From Lentisphaerota bacterium (GTDB lineage: Bacteria > Verrucomicrobiota > Kiritimatiellia > CAIQIC01 > Lenti-01): DNA of 64,000 nucleotides. The notes beneath the pieces are model-generated. The model saw nothing but the letters and a program-made list of their open reading frames with translations, was not told the DNA's origin and did not search any database. Position numbers and translations under genes: made by a program. The stretch lies in assembly GCA_012514035.1 (NCBI GenBank), contig JAAZBB010000035.1:1-64000 (forward strand). The letters run 5' to 3'. Shown piece after piece: positions 17,214 to 26,195 of the stretch (position 1 is the stretch's first letter; every line of letters begins with the position of its first letter).

Positions 17214-20099
17214 TCAGGCCGGCGAGTTTTCTTCGCGGTTGGCGCGGAACTCGACGCGGGAGAGGATGCGGAGCTGGTAGAGGGTGAAGCCAACGAGCAG
17301 GCAACCGAGCATCCAGGCGGCGGCGGTGGCGGGGCCCAGGCGCAGGAAGATGAAGGCCTTGTAGAAAATGTGCAGGCCGGCGACTTCCGTGCCGGCGCCG
17401 CCGGCGGTCATGGCGAGGATGTTGGCCTCGGCCTGCCACGAGGCAATGAACACCCCCACGAAATTGATGATCAGCAGAGGGCGCAGGGTCGGAATGACCA
17501 CGAACAGGACTTTGTCGGTGAACGACGCGCCGTCGATGTCGGCGGCTTCGTAGAGGTCGTCGGGGATGCCCTTGAGCGCGGCAAGATAGATGAGGCAGCC
17601 CGGCCCCATCCCGGCCCAAAGCATCGGCAGCACGCATGAAAACAGAGCGGTGCGCGAGTCGTCGAGCCAGCGCACGGGCTCGGGCAGGGTGGCAAGCCAA
17701 AAACTATAATAGTTGCAAATATTATATGATTGCCCGGCGCGCCAGATTTCCCGCAGCGGGCCGAGCGGGGCGGCGGCGAGGAGCAGGCCGGCGGTCACCG
17801 CGAACAAGGCGGGCTTCCAAAGACTGTGGTTCAGCAGGCGGCGGGCGAGGTGCAGCGCGAGGAGCAGCGCGGAGAACGAGAGCAGCAGCCAGCCGCCGGC
17901 GGGCATCCGCATCGCGAGTCGGTTGATCAGGCCGGCTTCGGATGGTTCGTAAAAGGTTTTCCACAGCAGGATGACGACAAGGCCGGTGATGGAGGCAGGC
18001 AGGTAGAAAATCACGCGAAACAGAATCTTGCCGCGCGGAACTTCCTGCAGCAAAATGGCCAGCAACACAGGGGGCAGGAAGGTCATGGAAATGACCAGGA
18101 ACGAATACCGGGCGGAGGTCAGCAGCGCACACCACCAGTCCGGGTCCCACAACAGGTTGGCGAAGTTGTCGAGGAACACCCAGGTGGAGTCGCCGAAGAT
18201 CCGGTAGTCGAAAAACGCCATGGCCGCGCCGCGGAACAGCGGCACGTAGCTCCATACGACAATGGTGGCCGCCGCCGGGAGCAACAACAGCGCCATGACC
18301 CAACGACGGCGCAGAGTATTCAGAATCCAGTATCCAGAATTCAGAATGGAGGATTTTGTTCTCTGGATTTCATTCTGACTCCTGACTCCTGACTCCTGAC
18401 TCCTTTTTCCACCCGGCAGGAAGATCCGGACCATCTGGCGGACGGCGAGAACGACGCTGGCGGCAAGCGTCAGCAGCAGGGCGCCGGCGGCGGCGCGGCG
18501 GACGCGGAGTTGGCCGGGCGGAACGAGGCCCAGCATGTCGGCGTCGGCCTTGCGGCGGGCGTCGCCCAGCAGTTCCAGGAGTTGCGCCCGGCGCGCGGCC
18601 GGATCGGCGGCGAGTTGGCCGGAAAGGGCGAGTTCCTCGGCGCGGCGGATCGGGCCGGTGAGGATGTCGTAGATGACGTTGGCGTTGCGGCCGTAGGGCT
18701 CGGGGCGGCCGTCGGCGAGCGCGATGGCCAGGCAGTCGCGCCACTCGGCGGGGATGGTGGCGGCGACGGATTCGTAGCCGTGGGCGCGGAGGCGTTCGGG
18801 ATGCAGGAAGCGGCCGAGCCCGCCTTCGACGAGGTGCTTGACCCGCACGGCATCGGCCTCGGGGGAATTCTGGAAGCGAATGTATTCCCACGCGGCGTCG
18901 CGCACGAGAAGGTTGGTGACGCCGGCGAACAGGCCCATCATGCGCGCATTGATTTCGGTGCCGCGCGTGACGGGTCCGATGGGCAGCGGGGCCATCCCGG
19001 TGATGTCGGGATTGAGGGTGGCGAAGAGTTTTTCATCGATATAGGAAAACATCATGCCGAGCTGGCCGCGGCGCCACTTGAGGTTGGATTCGGCGGTGTC
19101 CTTCACGACATACCCGCGGCGCGGTTTGCCGGCCGCGTCGGTCCACGGCTCGGTGGTGAGGCGGACGTAGAAGTCGAGGGCGTCGGCGGCGGGGGGGGAA
19201 TCGAAGACGGCGCGCCAGCGGTTTTCGGTTTCATCGAAGGCGAGGGCTTCGCCGCCGGCGCCCCAGAGAAAGGGCATCCAGAGGAACGATTCGTCCTTGC
19301 CGCGCGAGAGGCCGAGGCCGTAGATGCCGCGGGCGGGATCGGCCACCTTGCGGCAGGCGTTGTAGAAATCGGTCCAGGTCCAATCGGGCGTGGGCGGCGG
19401 CACGCCGGCGGCGTCGAAGAGGTCGCGGCGGTAGAGAACGACGCGGCCAAGGGGCGGGCCGCCGGGCAGGGCCCAGACGTGCGTTGCGCCGTCGGGGCCT
19501 TTGCGGCGGACGACGGGCTCGATCTTGGGATGCAGGCGGCGCGCGACTTCTCCGGGAGCGAATGCGGAAAAATAACCATCCTCGGGGAGGTCCATTGGAT
19601 GGAGGAAGCCCTGTGTGATGTAGGTGTCCGACTGGCGGAAATTGACGTAGAGCACGTCGGGGGCGACGTTGCCTGCGATGGCCAGCAGGGTGCTTTCGAC
19701 GCCTTCAACTTGGATGCCCGAAAAGCGGTGGAGGCGGAGGGCGAGGTTGGCAAGGCCGAGTCCGCCGTAGCGCCCGGGGGCGGCGGCCTGCCGGGCACGG
19801 AGCAAATCGGGTGCGACGCGCAGGAATTCCTGCTGGACGGCGAGTTCGGCGCGGGTGGAGGGGTCGGTGCGCGAGGGGTCGGGCAGGTTGAACAGCGTGA
19901 GGTTCAGGACGACGTTGGAGGGCGTCCGCTCGACCCAGCCGGCGGCGGCGGGGGTGACGGGAGCAAGGAAAACCACGCGGAAAAGGATTCGGAAAAACAG
20001 GGCCGGCAAAACGAAGGCCTGCCTTTTTCGCGCTGCCGCTTCGAGGGCGACCACTCGCGGACAGGAGTCCAGCTCGGGTCGCCCGCAAAGCGGCATCAT
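17214..20099 (-). CDS. Fusion of an ABC extracellular solute-binding protein to a MalF-like sugar permease
   Basis: N-terminal SBP (..DVLYVNFRQSDTYITQGFLHPMDLPEDGYF.., ..VVLYRRDLFDAAGVPPPTPDWTWTDFYNACRKVADPARGIYGLGL..) followed in one frame by a TM permease with EAA-loop (..ALKGIPDDLYEAADIDGASFTDKVLFVVIPTLRPLLIINFVG..). Confidence 0.85.
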   Translation of the reverse strand: MMPLCGRPELDSCPRVVALEAAARKRQAFVLPALFFRILFRVVFLAPVTPAAAGWVERTPSNVVLNLTLFNLPDPSRTDPSTRAELAVQQEFLRVAPDLLRARQAAAPGRYGGLGLANLALRLHRFSGIQVEGVESTLLAIAGNVAPDVLYVNFRQSDTYITQGFLHPMDLPEDGYFSAFAPGEVARRLHPKIEPVVRRKGPDGATHVWALPGGPPLGRVVLYRRDLFDAAGVPPPTPDWTWTDFYNACRKVADPARGIYGLGLSRGKDESFLWMPFLWGAGGEALAFDETENRWRAVFDSPPAADALDFYVRLTTEPWTDAAGKPRRGYVVKDTAESNLKWRRGQLGMMFSYIDEKLFATLNPDITGMAPLPIGPVTRGTEINARMMGLFAGVTNLLVRDAAWEYIRFQNSPEADAVRVKHLVEGGLGRFLHPERLRAHGYESVAATIPAEWRDCLAIALADGRPEPYGRNANVIYDILTGPIRRAEELALSGQLAADPAARRAQLLELLGDARRKADADMLGLVPPGQLRVRRAAAGALLLTLAASVVLAVRQMVRIFLPGGKRSQESGVRSQNEIQRTKSSILNSGYWILNTLRRRWVMALLLLPAAATIVVWSYVPLFRGAAMAFFDYRIFGDSTWVFLDNFANLLWDPDWWCALLTSARYSFLVISMTFLPPVLLAILLQEVPRGKILFRVIFYLPASITGLVVILLWKTFYEPSEAGLINRLAMRMPAGGWLLLSFSALLLALHLARRLLNHSLWKPALFAVTAGLLLAAAPLGPLREIWRAGQSYNICNYYSFWLATLPEPVRWLDDSRTALFSCVLPMLWAGMGPGCLIYLAALKGIPDDLYEAADIDGASFTDKVLFVVIPTLRPLLIINFVGVFIASWQAEANILAMTAGGAGTEVAGLHIFYKAFIFLRLGPATAAAWMLGCLLVGFTLYQLRILSRVEFRANREENSPA
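18316..18406. repeat. Short interspersed/tandem repeat tract inside the SBP-permease gene
   Basis: GAATCCAGTATCCAGAATTCAGAATGG tract followed by (TGACTCC)x4 at 18376..18403; translated in frame as KRSQESGVRSQNEIQRTKSSILNSGYWILNT. Confidence 0.8.
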
Positions 20100-20200
20100 C
20101 GTAAAATTCCGGCGCTTATTTTGCCGGGATAGCCCCCTGTTTTTTCGAATCCTTTTCCGCACCTGCCCAACCTGCGGTTCGCGGACAAAGGGAGAAGAAG

Positions 20201-20303
20201 TTTTCCACGGTGTGGAAAAAAAGGGCGATTTTTTCCACACAATGGAAAAAAGTTTTTGGATTTTTCCACACAATGGAAGAAATGTTTCCACGGTGTGGAA
20301 AAA
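20201..20303. promoter_or_regulatory. Cluster of four dyad sites TTTTCCA-N5-TGGAAAA upstream of the SBP-permease gene
   Basis: TTTTCCA-CGGTG-TGGAAAAA (20201), TTTTTTCCA-CACAA-TGGAAAAAA (20229), TTTTTCCA-CACAA-TGGAAGAAA (20261), TTTCCA-CGGTG-TGGAAAAA (20285). Confidence 0.7.
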
Positions 20304-20344
20304 CCACGGCCGGCAGCTTGTCGCGGAGGGGCGGCGGGGCATGG

Positions 20345-20743
20345 TCAGCGGGCGGGGGGATTGGGGTCGATGGCGAAGCGGATGTTCTGGATGAGGTTGC
20401 GGCCGAACCGGGCCTGGAGGCGGGCGAGGATTTCGGCGGACGGGGCGCCGCGCAGTTCCATGAGCCAGGCGGGATGGGAGACGTGGATGGCGAGGAGTTT
20501 GTTTTCGAGGTGGGCGGGGCGGGTGTTGGCGGCCAGTTGGGGGCCGACCAGCTCGGACCAGCATGCGGCGATTTGCGCCACCTGGGCATGGGTATCGAGT
20601 TTCATTCCCTTGAGGGCTGCGGGGATGAGATCGCCCAGGGGCATGGCGTCGCGGTCGGCCGCGGGCGGCTGGAGGTCGGCGATATGGAAGCGCTCGCGGG
20701 CAACCTGCCATTGATCTTTGTTGTAGCGCCGGCGGCGGTTCAT
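20345..20743 (-). CDS. DUF721 (DciA-like) protein
   Basis: ..MPLGDLIPAALKGM..AQVAQIAACWSELVGPQLAANTRPAHLENKLLAIHVSHPAWLMELRGAPSAEILARLQARFGRNLIQNIRFAID.. Confidence 0.82.
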   Translation of the reverse strand: MNRRRRYNKDQWQVARERFHIADLQPPAADRDAMPLGDLIPAALKGMKLDTHAQVAQIAACWSELVGPQLAANTRPAHLENKLLAIHVSHPAWLMELRGAPSAEILARLQARFGRNLIQNIRFAIDPNPPAR

Positions 20744-20798
20744 CGGGGGGCATTGTAGCAGAGAGGGGGGGGCAGCGGGAGGGGATTCTTGGCCCTAG

Positions 20799-21746
20799 CT
20801 AGCGGCCGGCAGGGCGGCGGGCCTGCCAGCCGTAGGGGTGGTATTCCCATTCGACGCGATCGGGATGCAGAAGCAGGACGCCGTAACCCTCGGGCGTGCC
20901 CTGCCACGGGCCGCGCCACCACTGGCCGCAAACGGCTCCGCCGGTGATGAACGTGGTGCCGCGCCAGCGGATTAGTTCCTCCACGTGCAGATGGCCCTGC
21001 AGGACCGCCAGCAGGCGATGGTTGGCGAATGCGGCGAGCACCTCGCGGTTGTTGAGGATGCCTCGGTTGGCGGGGACGGGGGTCGCGAGGCCCTGGGCCA
21101 GCTGGTAGACAACCGTCAGCCGCGGCATGTGGCTGACCAGGAGGATGGGGACGTCCCGGGGCGTGCGGGCCAGATCCGCGTGCAGCCAGCGCATCTGTTC
21201 GGGGCCAACGAAACCCCGGTAGGGCTCATCGCCGCCGGTCACCTCAAAGGGGTCGAGCAGGATGAAATGGAAACCGCGGAAATCGAAAGAGCGATAGATC
21301 TGATCCAGTCCGAGCCGGGTGCGGAACTCGGCGCGGGGATCGGCCGCGGGCGGGGAGCCGTCGGCGGGTTCGGCGCCCACGAGGTCGTGGTTGCCGATGG
21401 CGCAGACAGGCGGGGGGCGGATGGCGGCGTGCATTGCATGATAGGCGTCCCAGCGCGGCGCGGCTTGCGCCGGGGTGGCATTGAAGCCATCGGTGATCAT
21501 GTCGCCGCCGCAGATGACGAGGTCGGCGTGTTCAGCGGTGATGGCGCGGGCGGCCTTGGCCAGGGCTTGCGGCGTATCCCATTCCGTGCGGGCGTGGACA
21601 TCTGTGAAGAACACCACCTTCAGCGGGGCAGAGGCGGACGGGTGAGGACGGCAGGCGGGAGCGAACGGGAGGCCGGCCAGCATCATACCGATCAAGGCCG
21701 CGCGGCGCAGCCGGCTCCATGGAGAAAATCCGGATGAGGTGGTCAT
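20799..21746 (-). CDS. Calcineurin-like metallophosphoesterase
   Basis: KVVFFTDVHARTEW..., DLVICGGDMITDG, CAIGNHDLVG, LLVSHMPRL, LAVLQGHLHVEE. Confidence 0.88.
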   Translation of the reverse strand: MTTSSGFSPWSRLRRAALIGMMLAGLPFAPACRPHPSASAPLKVVFFTDVHARTEWDTPQALAKAARAITAEHADLVICGGDMITDGFNATPAQAAPRWDAYHAMHAAIRPPPVCAIGNHDLVGAEPADGSPPAADPRAEFRTRLGLDQIYRSFDFRGFHFILLDPFEVTGGDEPYRGFVGPEQMRWLHADLARTPRDVPILLVSHMPRLTVVYQLAQGLATPVPANRGILNNREVLAAFANHRLLAVLQGHLHVEELIRWRGTTFITGGAVCGQWWRGPWQGTPEGYGVLLLHPDRVEWEYHPYGWQARRPAGR

Positions 21747-22984
21747 GGTGTGGGTCTCCGGGCGGCCCGGCGTTCTCCGGCCAGGGCGGCCAGGAGCACG
21801 GCGAGCAGGGCCAGCCCCAGGGTGCGTCGAGAAGTCCAGGTGATGATGCCCCGGCTGACGGGGCTGTAATAGCGCGGCCAGGGCGGACCCCGCCAAGTTT
21901 GGATCCGGGCCGTCATGTCGGCGGGCCAGGCAAAGGGCGACAGCCCCAGGGTGCGGGGAAACCAGGCCGCCAGGATCTGCTGTTCGCGCCAGGCGACTTC
22001 GGCAGCCGTTTCACGTTCGGGACCGGCGAATCGCTCGTGCGCCTCGGCCGCGTAGCGGTCGCGCCGGAAAATGTGAATACGCGCCTCCACCGCCAGCGGG
22101 TCGCGGTGGGCGGGGTGGGCGTGCAGGAAGCGGAGATACTGTCCATCGCTGCGATAGCGTCCGATTTGTTGCGCAACGGCGCTTCCGCGCTCCCGGTCCT
22201 GCCGGCGAAGTTCTTCGGGCGCCAGGCGGGAGTTGAAGACGGTGCCTCCGCCTGCCTCGATCCGGTGGCCGTACTCGACGGTGATTTCGTTCACCCTGGC
22301 GAGTGCGGGGATCCAGCGGGCGGCGGCCTCCTGGAAGGCCGGTGTGTTTTGCGTGCAGAACAACAGCAGCAGGGCGTTGGCCGCCAGCGCAGAGCAGGCC
22401 AGGCGCAGGCCGCCCCGGGAACAGGCGCCCCGGACGAATGCCGGGCGGATGGCGGCCCACAGTCCCGCCTGGGTGAGCAATCCCGCCAGGGTGTTGATGC
22501 CGATGTCCCGGTAGTCAAAAAAGCGGTTCGGCACCAGCCATTGGATCAGTTCATCGCAGATTCCGAACATGGCCCCGATCAGGGTCCCGGCCAGATAGAT
22601 GGAGGGGTCGGCCAGGCGGTGTGCCAAGGCCCGGAAGAGCAACAGCCCCAGCAAGCCATACTGCACGAAATGGAGTGCCTCCTCGGGATTGGCCCGCAAC
22701 GACCACGCCAGCCCCGAGAACAGGCCCAGCACCGCCCCCAGCGCGGCCCATTGTCCCGTCGTGGCCTGCCAGTGGCCGCGGAGGCGCGCCCGGACCGCGG
22801 CGGCGGCGACCAGCCCGAAGGCCAGCAGCGTGGCCCACAGGAAGAGGTTTCGACTGGCGTGAGCCTGCACCACCCGCTGGATCGTCCGAGCCAATGGAAT
22901 CGTCAGGTAGATGACGCCCACCCAAACGCCGACGGCGGCCCAGGCGAGCGGTTCGCGTCCACGCGGCGGCTGGCTCCAAATCAT
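21743..22984 (-). CDS. VanZ-like membrane protein
   Basis: N-terminal TM region with 'ALHFVQYGLLGLLLFRAL...GAMFGICDELIQWLVPNRFFDYRDIGINTLAG'; ends overlapping the metallophosphoesterase start. Confidence 0.8.
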   Translation of the reverse strand: MIWSQPPRGREPLAWAAVGVWVGVIYLTIPLARTIQRVVQAHASRNLFLWATLLAFGLVAAAAVRARLRGHWQATTGQWAALGAVLGLFSGLAWSLRANPEEALHFVQYGLLGLLLFRALAHRLADPSIYLAGTLIGAMFGICDELIQWLVPNRFFDYRDIGINTLAGLLTQAGLWAAIRPAFVRGACSRGGLRLACSALAANALLLLFCTQNTPAFQEAAARWIPALARVNEITVEYGHRIEAGGGTVFNSRLAPEELRRQDRERGSAVAQQIGRYRSDGQYLRFLHAHPAHRDPLAVEARIHIFRRDRYAAEAHERFAGPERETAAEVAWREQQILAAWFPRTLGLSPFAWPADMTARIQTWRGPPWPRYYSPVSRGIITWTSRRTLGLALLAVLLAALAGERRAARRPTP

Positions 22985-23235
22985 GTTTCCATTTTGCCAC
23001 AGGCCTCCGGCAGGCGCCAGCCCCGATCATGGCAGGGCAGCCGATGGGGCGCCTCTGCGATCAGGTGCCCAGATGCAACCTGAAGGCTGGACTCCGAACA
23101 CAACCCGTGCGCAGTACACGCTTCAGGGCGTGGAAGATTCCAGGAGCACCCACTCGCAAATGTGTCCGGCGAGGGCCTGGAACGGGGGCCGGGGCGCTTT
23201 ACAAGGGGGAGGGAAAGGCGTAGGCTGATTATGTA

Positions 23236-24249
23236 ATGAGAGCAGTGGCGCCAGGCAAATTGATCCTGAGTGGGGAGCACGCGGTGGTTTATGGGCGTCC
23301 GGCCCTGGCCATGGCGGTCAACCGCAATGCCCAGGCTTTCGTCACGATGGGGGGGGCCGACGAGACGGTATCGTTCGACCTGCCCAACCTGCAGACCCAG
23401 CAGGAGTCGTTCACCCTGCGGACGTTACGGGATTTCCATGCGCGCGTGGAGCGCAACTACGAGGAGTTTCTGGCGGGCCAGTTGTCGATTCGTGACGTGC
23501 TGCGCAAGCCGGTGGATCTGTTTCAGTACGCCTTCGTGACGATTCTGGACGGGCTGCACCTGAAAATGGGCGGCGGGGTCAACGTGCGGCTGAATTCGAA
23601 CATTCCGATCGGGTGCGGGATGGGGTCCTCGGCGGCGACGATCCTGAGCGTGCTGCGGGGCCTGGGCCACTACTATCGCGTGGATTTCCGGCCGGAATGG
23701 TACGCCCGCTACAGTCTGGAAGTGGAGAACATGCAGCACGGTCGGGCCAGCGGGCTGGATACCTTTGTGTCCATGCATGGCGGCTGCGTACGGTTCCAGA
23801 ATGGCGAGGCGCAGGAACTGCCGTTGCCGCGGGTGCCGTTGTATATCGTCAATACGGGCCAGCCGCAGGGTACCACGGGCGAGGCGGTGGCCGCCGTGGC
23901 GCGGCGGTTCGGCTCCCGGCATCCCATCTGGGAGCAATACGAGTCCGTGGTGAACCACATGCAGAAGGCGCTGGAGCACGACGACCTCAAGGCCTTCCAG
24001 CGGACCCTGCGCGACAACCACCGCTTGCTGAACGAAATCGGCGTGGTGCCGGGGCGGGTGGCGGAATTCGTGTCCGAGGTGGAAGCCGCGGGGGCGGCGG
24101 CGAAGATTTGCGGCGCGGGGGCCGTGCAGGGGGACAACGCCGGCATGGTGGTCGTGGCGTCGCACGCAACGCCGGCGGACCTGTGCGCCAAATACGGCTA
24201 TGACCTGATGACCGTGCGCCCCGATCCGCTGGGCGTGCGGGTGGTGTGA
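23236..24249 (+). CDS. mvk: Mevalonate kinase (GHMP family)
   Basis: MRAVAPGKLILSGEHAVVYGRPALAMAVNR..., 'IPIGCGMGSSAATI', C-terminal 'AAAKICGAGAVQGDNAGMVVV'. Confidence 0.85.
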   Translation: MRAVAPGKLILSGEHAVVYGRPALAMAVNRNAQAFVTMGGADETVSFDLPNLQTQQESFTLRTLRDFHARVERNYEEFLAGQLSIRDVLRKPVDLFQYAFVTILDGLHLKMGGGVNVRLNSNIPIGCGMGSSAATILSVLRGLGHYYRVDFRPEWYARYSLEVENMQHGRASGLDTFVSMHGGCVRFQNGEAQELPLPRVPLYIVNTGQPQGTTGEAVAAVARRFGSRHPIWEQYESVVNHMQKALEHDDLKAFQRTLRDNHRLLNEIGVVPGRVAEFVSEVEAAGAAAKICGAGAVQGDNAGMVVVASHATPADLCAKYGYDLMTVRPDPLGVRVV

Positions 24250-24262
24250 TCCACTTCATTCC

Positions 24263-25201
24263 ATGACCTTGCGCGCCGTCAAAGCCTCCGCGCCGGGCAG
24301 CCTCATGCTGATGGGCGAGCATGCCGTGCTCCGGGGGCAGCCGGCAATCGTGTGCGCGATCAACAAGCGCATGACGATCGCCCTGACGCCGCGCGCCGAC
24401 CGGACGGTCCGGCTGCATTCCGCCCTGGGCGAGCATGAGACCACGCTGGATGATCTGGCACCCAACGAGAGCTTTCGTTTTGTGCTGGGGGCGATTCGCG
24501 CCTGCCGGGCAGATTTTCAGCAGGGGTTCGAGCTGGACATCCGCTCGGGCATGTCGCACCAGATGGGCCTGGGTTCAAGCGCGGCGGTGACGGTGGCCAC
24601 GCTGGCGGCGCTGGCGGGGGCGCAGGACAAAGAGCCGGCACCGGGCTACCTGCTGGAGGCGGGCACGCGGATCATTCGCAAGGTGCAGGGCGGCACCGGA
24701 TCCGGCGCGGACGTAGCCGCCAGCACCTATGGCGGCGCCCTGCGATTCCATGCCGCCAGCCTGGAGGTGGTCAAGCTGCCCAAGGCGCCGCAATTGACGG
24801 TCCTGTATTCCGGCAGCAAAACGCCGACTCCGGAAGTGATTGCAATCGTGGAGGAAAACCGCAAGCAACAGCCCGAACTGTTCGACCGGCTGGAGGCGCT
24901 GATCGGCGATGCCGTGCAACGGGCATTCGCCGCGGCGGCGCGCGCCGATTGGCTGGCACTGGGCGAGCTGATGAACATCAACCAGGGCCTGATGGATGCG
25001 CTGGGCGTGAACAACGCGGCGCTGGCGGCGCTGGTCTATGCCCTGCGCGAGGATCCTCACATCCACGGCAGCAAGATTTCCGGGTCGGGGCTGGGCGATT
25101 GCGTGGTGGGGCTGGGCAAGGCCATGCGCCGCGACTGGGGCGTGCCGTCCCTCGCCGTGAAGGTGGATCCCCTCGGTGCGAGGGTCGAGGCGCTGCCGTG
25201 A
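24263..25201 (+). CDS. Second mevalonate-kinase-like GHMP kinase, possibly phosphomevalonate kinase by context
   Basis: ASAPGSLMLMGEHAVLRGQPAIVCAINKRM..., 'MSHQMGLGSSAAVTVATLAAL', 'HGSKISGSGLGDCVVGL'. Confidence 0.75.
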   Translation: MTLRAVKASAPGSLMLMGEHAVLRGQPAIVCAINKRMTIALTPRADRTVRLHSALGEHETTLDDLAPNESFRFVLGAIRACRADFQQGFELDIRSGMSHQMGLGSSAAVTVATLAALAGAQDKEPAPGYLLEAGTRIIRKVQGGTGSGADVAASTYGGALRFHAASLEVVKLPKAPQLTVLYSGSKTPTPEVIAIVEENRKQQPELFDRLEALIGDAVQRAFAAAARADWLALGELMNINQGLMDALGVNNAALAALVYALREDPHIHGSKISGSGLGDCVVGLGKAMRRDWGVPSLAVKVDPLGARVEALP

Positions 25202-26193
25202 CCCCGGCGCGGCAGGTCGTCCGACGGATCCTGGCGGGCCGCGCCGGCCAGGCGCAAACCGGGGCCGCGGCCTACGCCCCGGCGAATATTGCGCTGGTGA
25301 AATACTGGGGCAAGCGCAACGAAGAATTGAATCTGCCGGTGACCGGCAGCCTTTCGATATCGCTCGGGCCGCTGGGTTCGCATGTGGAGCTGGCCCGGGC
25401 CCCGGAGCCGGCAGACGCCATCTGGCTGAACGGCCGCCGACTGGCAGCAGACAGTTCGTTTGCACAGCGGGCAGGCGCCTATCTGGACTTGTTCCGGCCG
25501 GAGGCGGATTTCCATTTCGAGTTGAAGGCACGGAACACGGTCCCCACTGCGGCGGGATTTGCGTCATCGGCCTCGGGCTTCGCGTCGCTGGCGAAGGCGT
25601 TGGACGGCTTGTTCGGGTGGAACTTGTCCCTGCGGGAACTGTCCATCCTGGCGCGGCTGGGCAGCGGCAGCGCGACGCGCAGCCTGGCCGATGGCTTTGT
25701 CGAGTGGCATGCGGGCACCGCCGCCGACGGCATGGATTCGTTTGCGGAGCGGCTCGAGACGGACTGGCCCGCATTACGCGTCGGCGCGGTGGTGCTGTGC
25801 GCGGAGGAGAAGCCGGTCGGCTCGCGAGCCGGCATGAAGCGCAGCGTGGAAACCTGCGAATTCTACCGCGCGTGGCCGGGACGGGTGGCGCAGGACCTGG
25901 CGGACCTGAAGGCGGCGATTGCCCGGAAGGATTTCCCCATGCTGGGGACGGTGGCCGAGGGCAATGCCCTGGCCATGCACGCGCTGATGGCGGCCACGCG
26001 CCCGCCCATTGTCTATGCCCTGCCGGAGACCGTCGCCGCCATGCGGACGGTTTGGGCGGCGCGCGAGAATGGCCTGCCGCTGTGGTTCACGATGGACGCC
26101 GGGCCCAACGTCAAGCTGCTCTTCGAGGCCAAAGACGAAACCGGGGTGCGGGAGTTTTTCCCCGGCGTGGAAGTCGTCGCGCCGTTTGGGTGA
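25198..26193 (+). CDS. mvaD: Diphosphomevalonate decarboxylase
   Basis: GTG start overlapping the previous stop; AYAPANIALVKYWGKRNEELNLPVTGSLSISL, TVPTAAGFASSASGFASLAKAL, LARLGSGSATRSLADGFVEW. Confidence 0.9.
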   Translation: MTPARQVVRRILAGRAGQAQTGAAAYAPANIALVKYWGKRNEELNLPVTGSLSISLGPLGSHVELARAPEPADAIWLNGRRLAADSSFAQRAGAYLDLFRPEADFHFELKARNTVPTAAGFASSASGFASLAKALDGLFGWNLSLRELSILARLGSGSATRSLADGFVEWHAGTAADGMDSFAERLETDWPALRVGAVVLCAEEKPVGSRAGMKRSVETCEFYRAWPGRVAQDLADLKAAIARKDFPMLGTVAEGNALAMHALMAATRPPIVYALPETVAAMRTVWAARENGLPLWFTMDAGPNVKLLFEAKDETGVREFFPGVEVVAPFG

Positions 26194-26195
26194 GG

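Noticed and set aside
18510-20132. 540-aa + strand ORF
   Set aside because: Antisense of the SBP-permease fusion; Gly/Ala-rich with no recognisable motifs.
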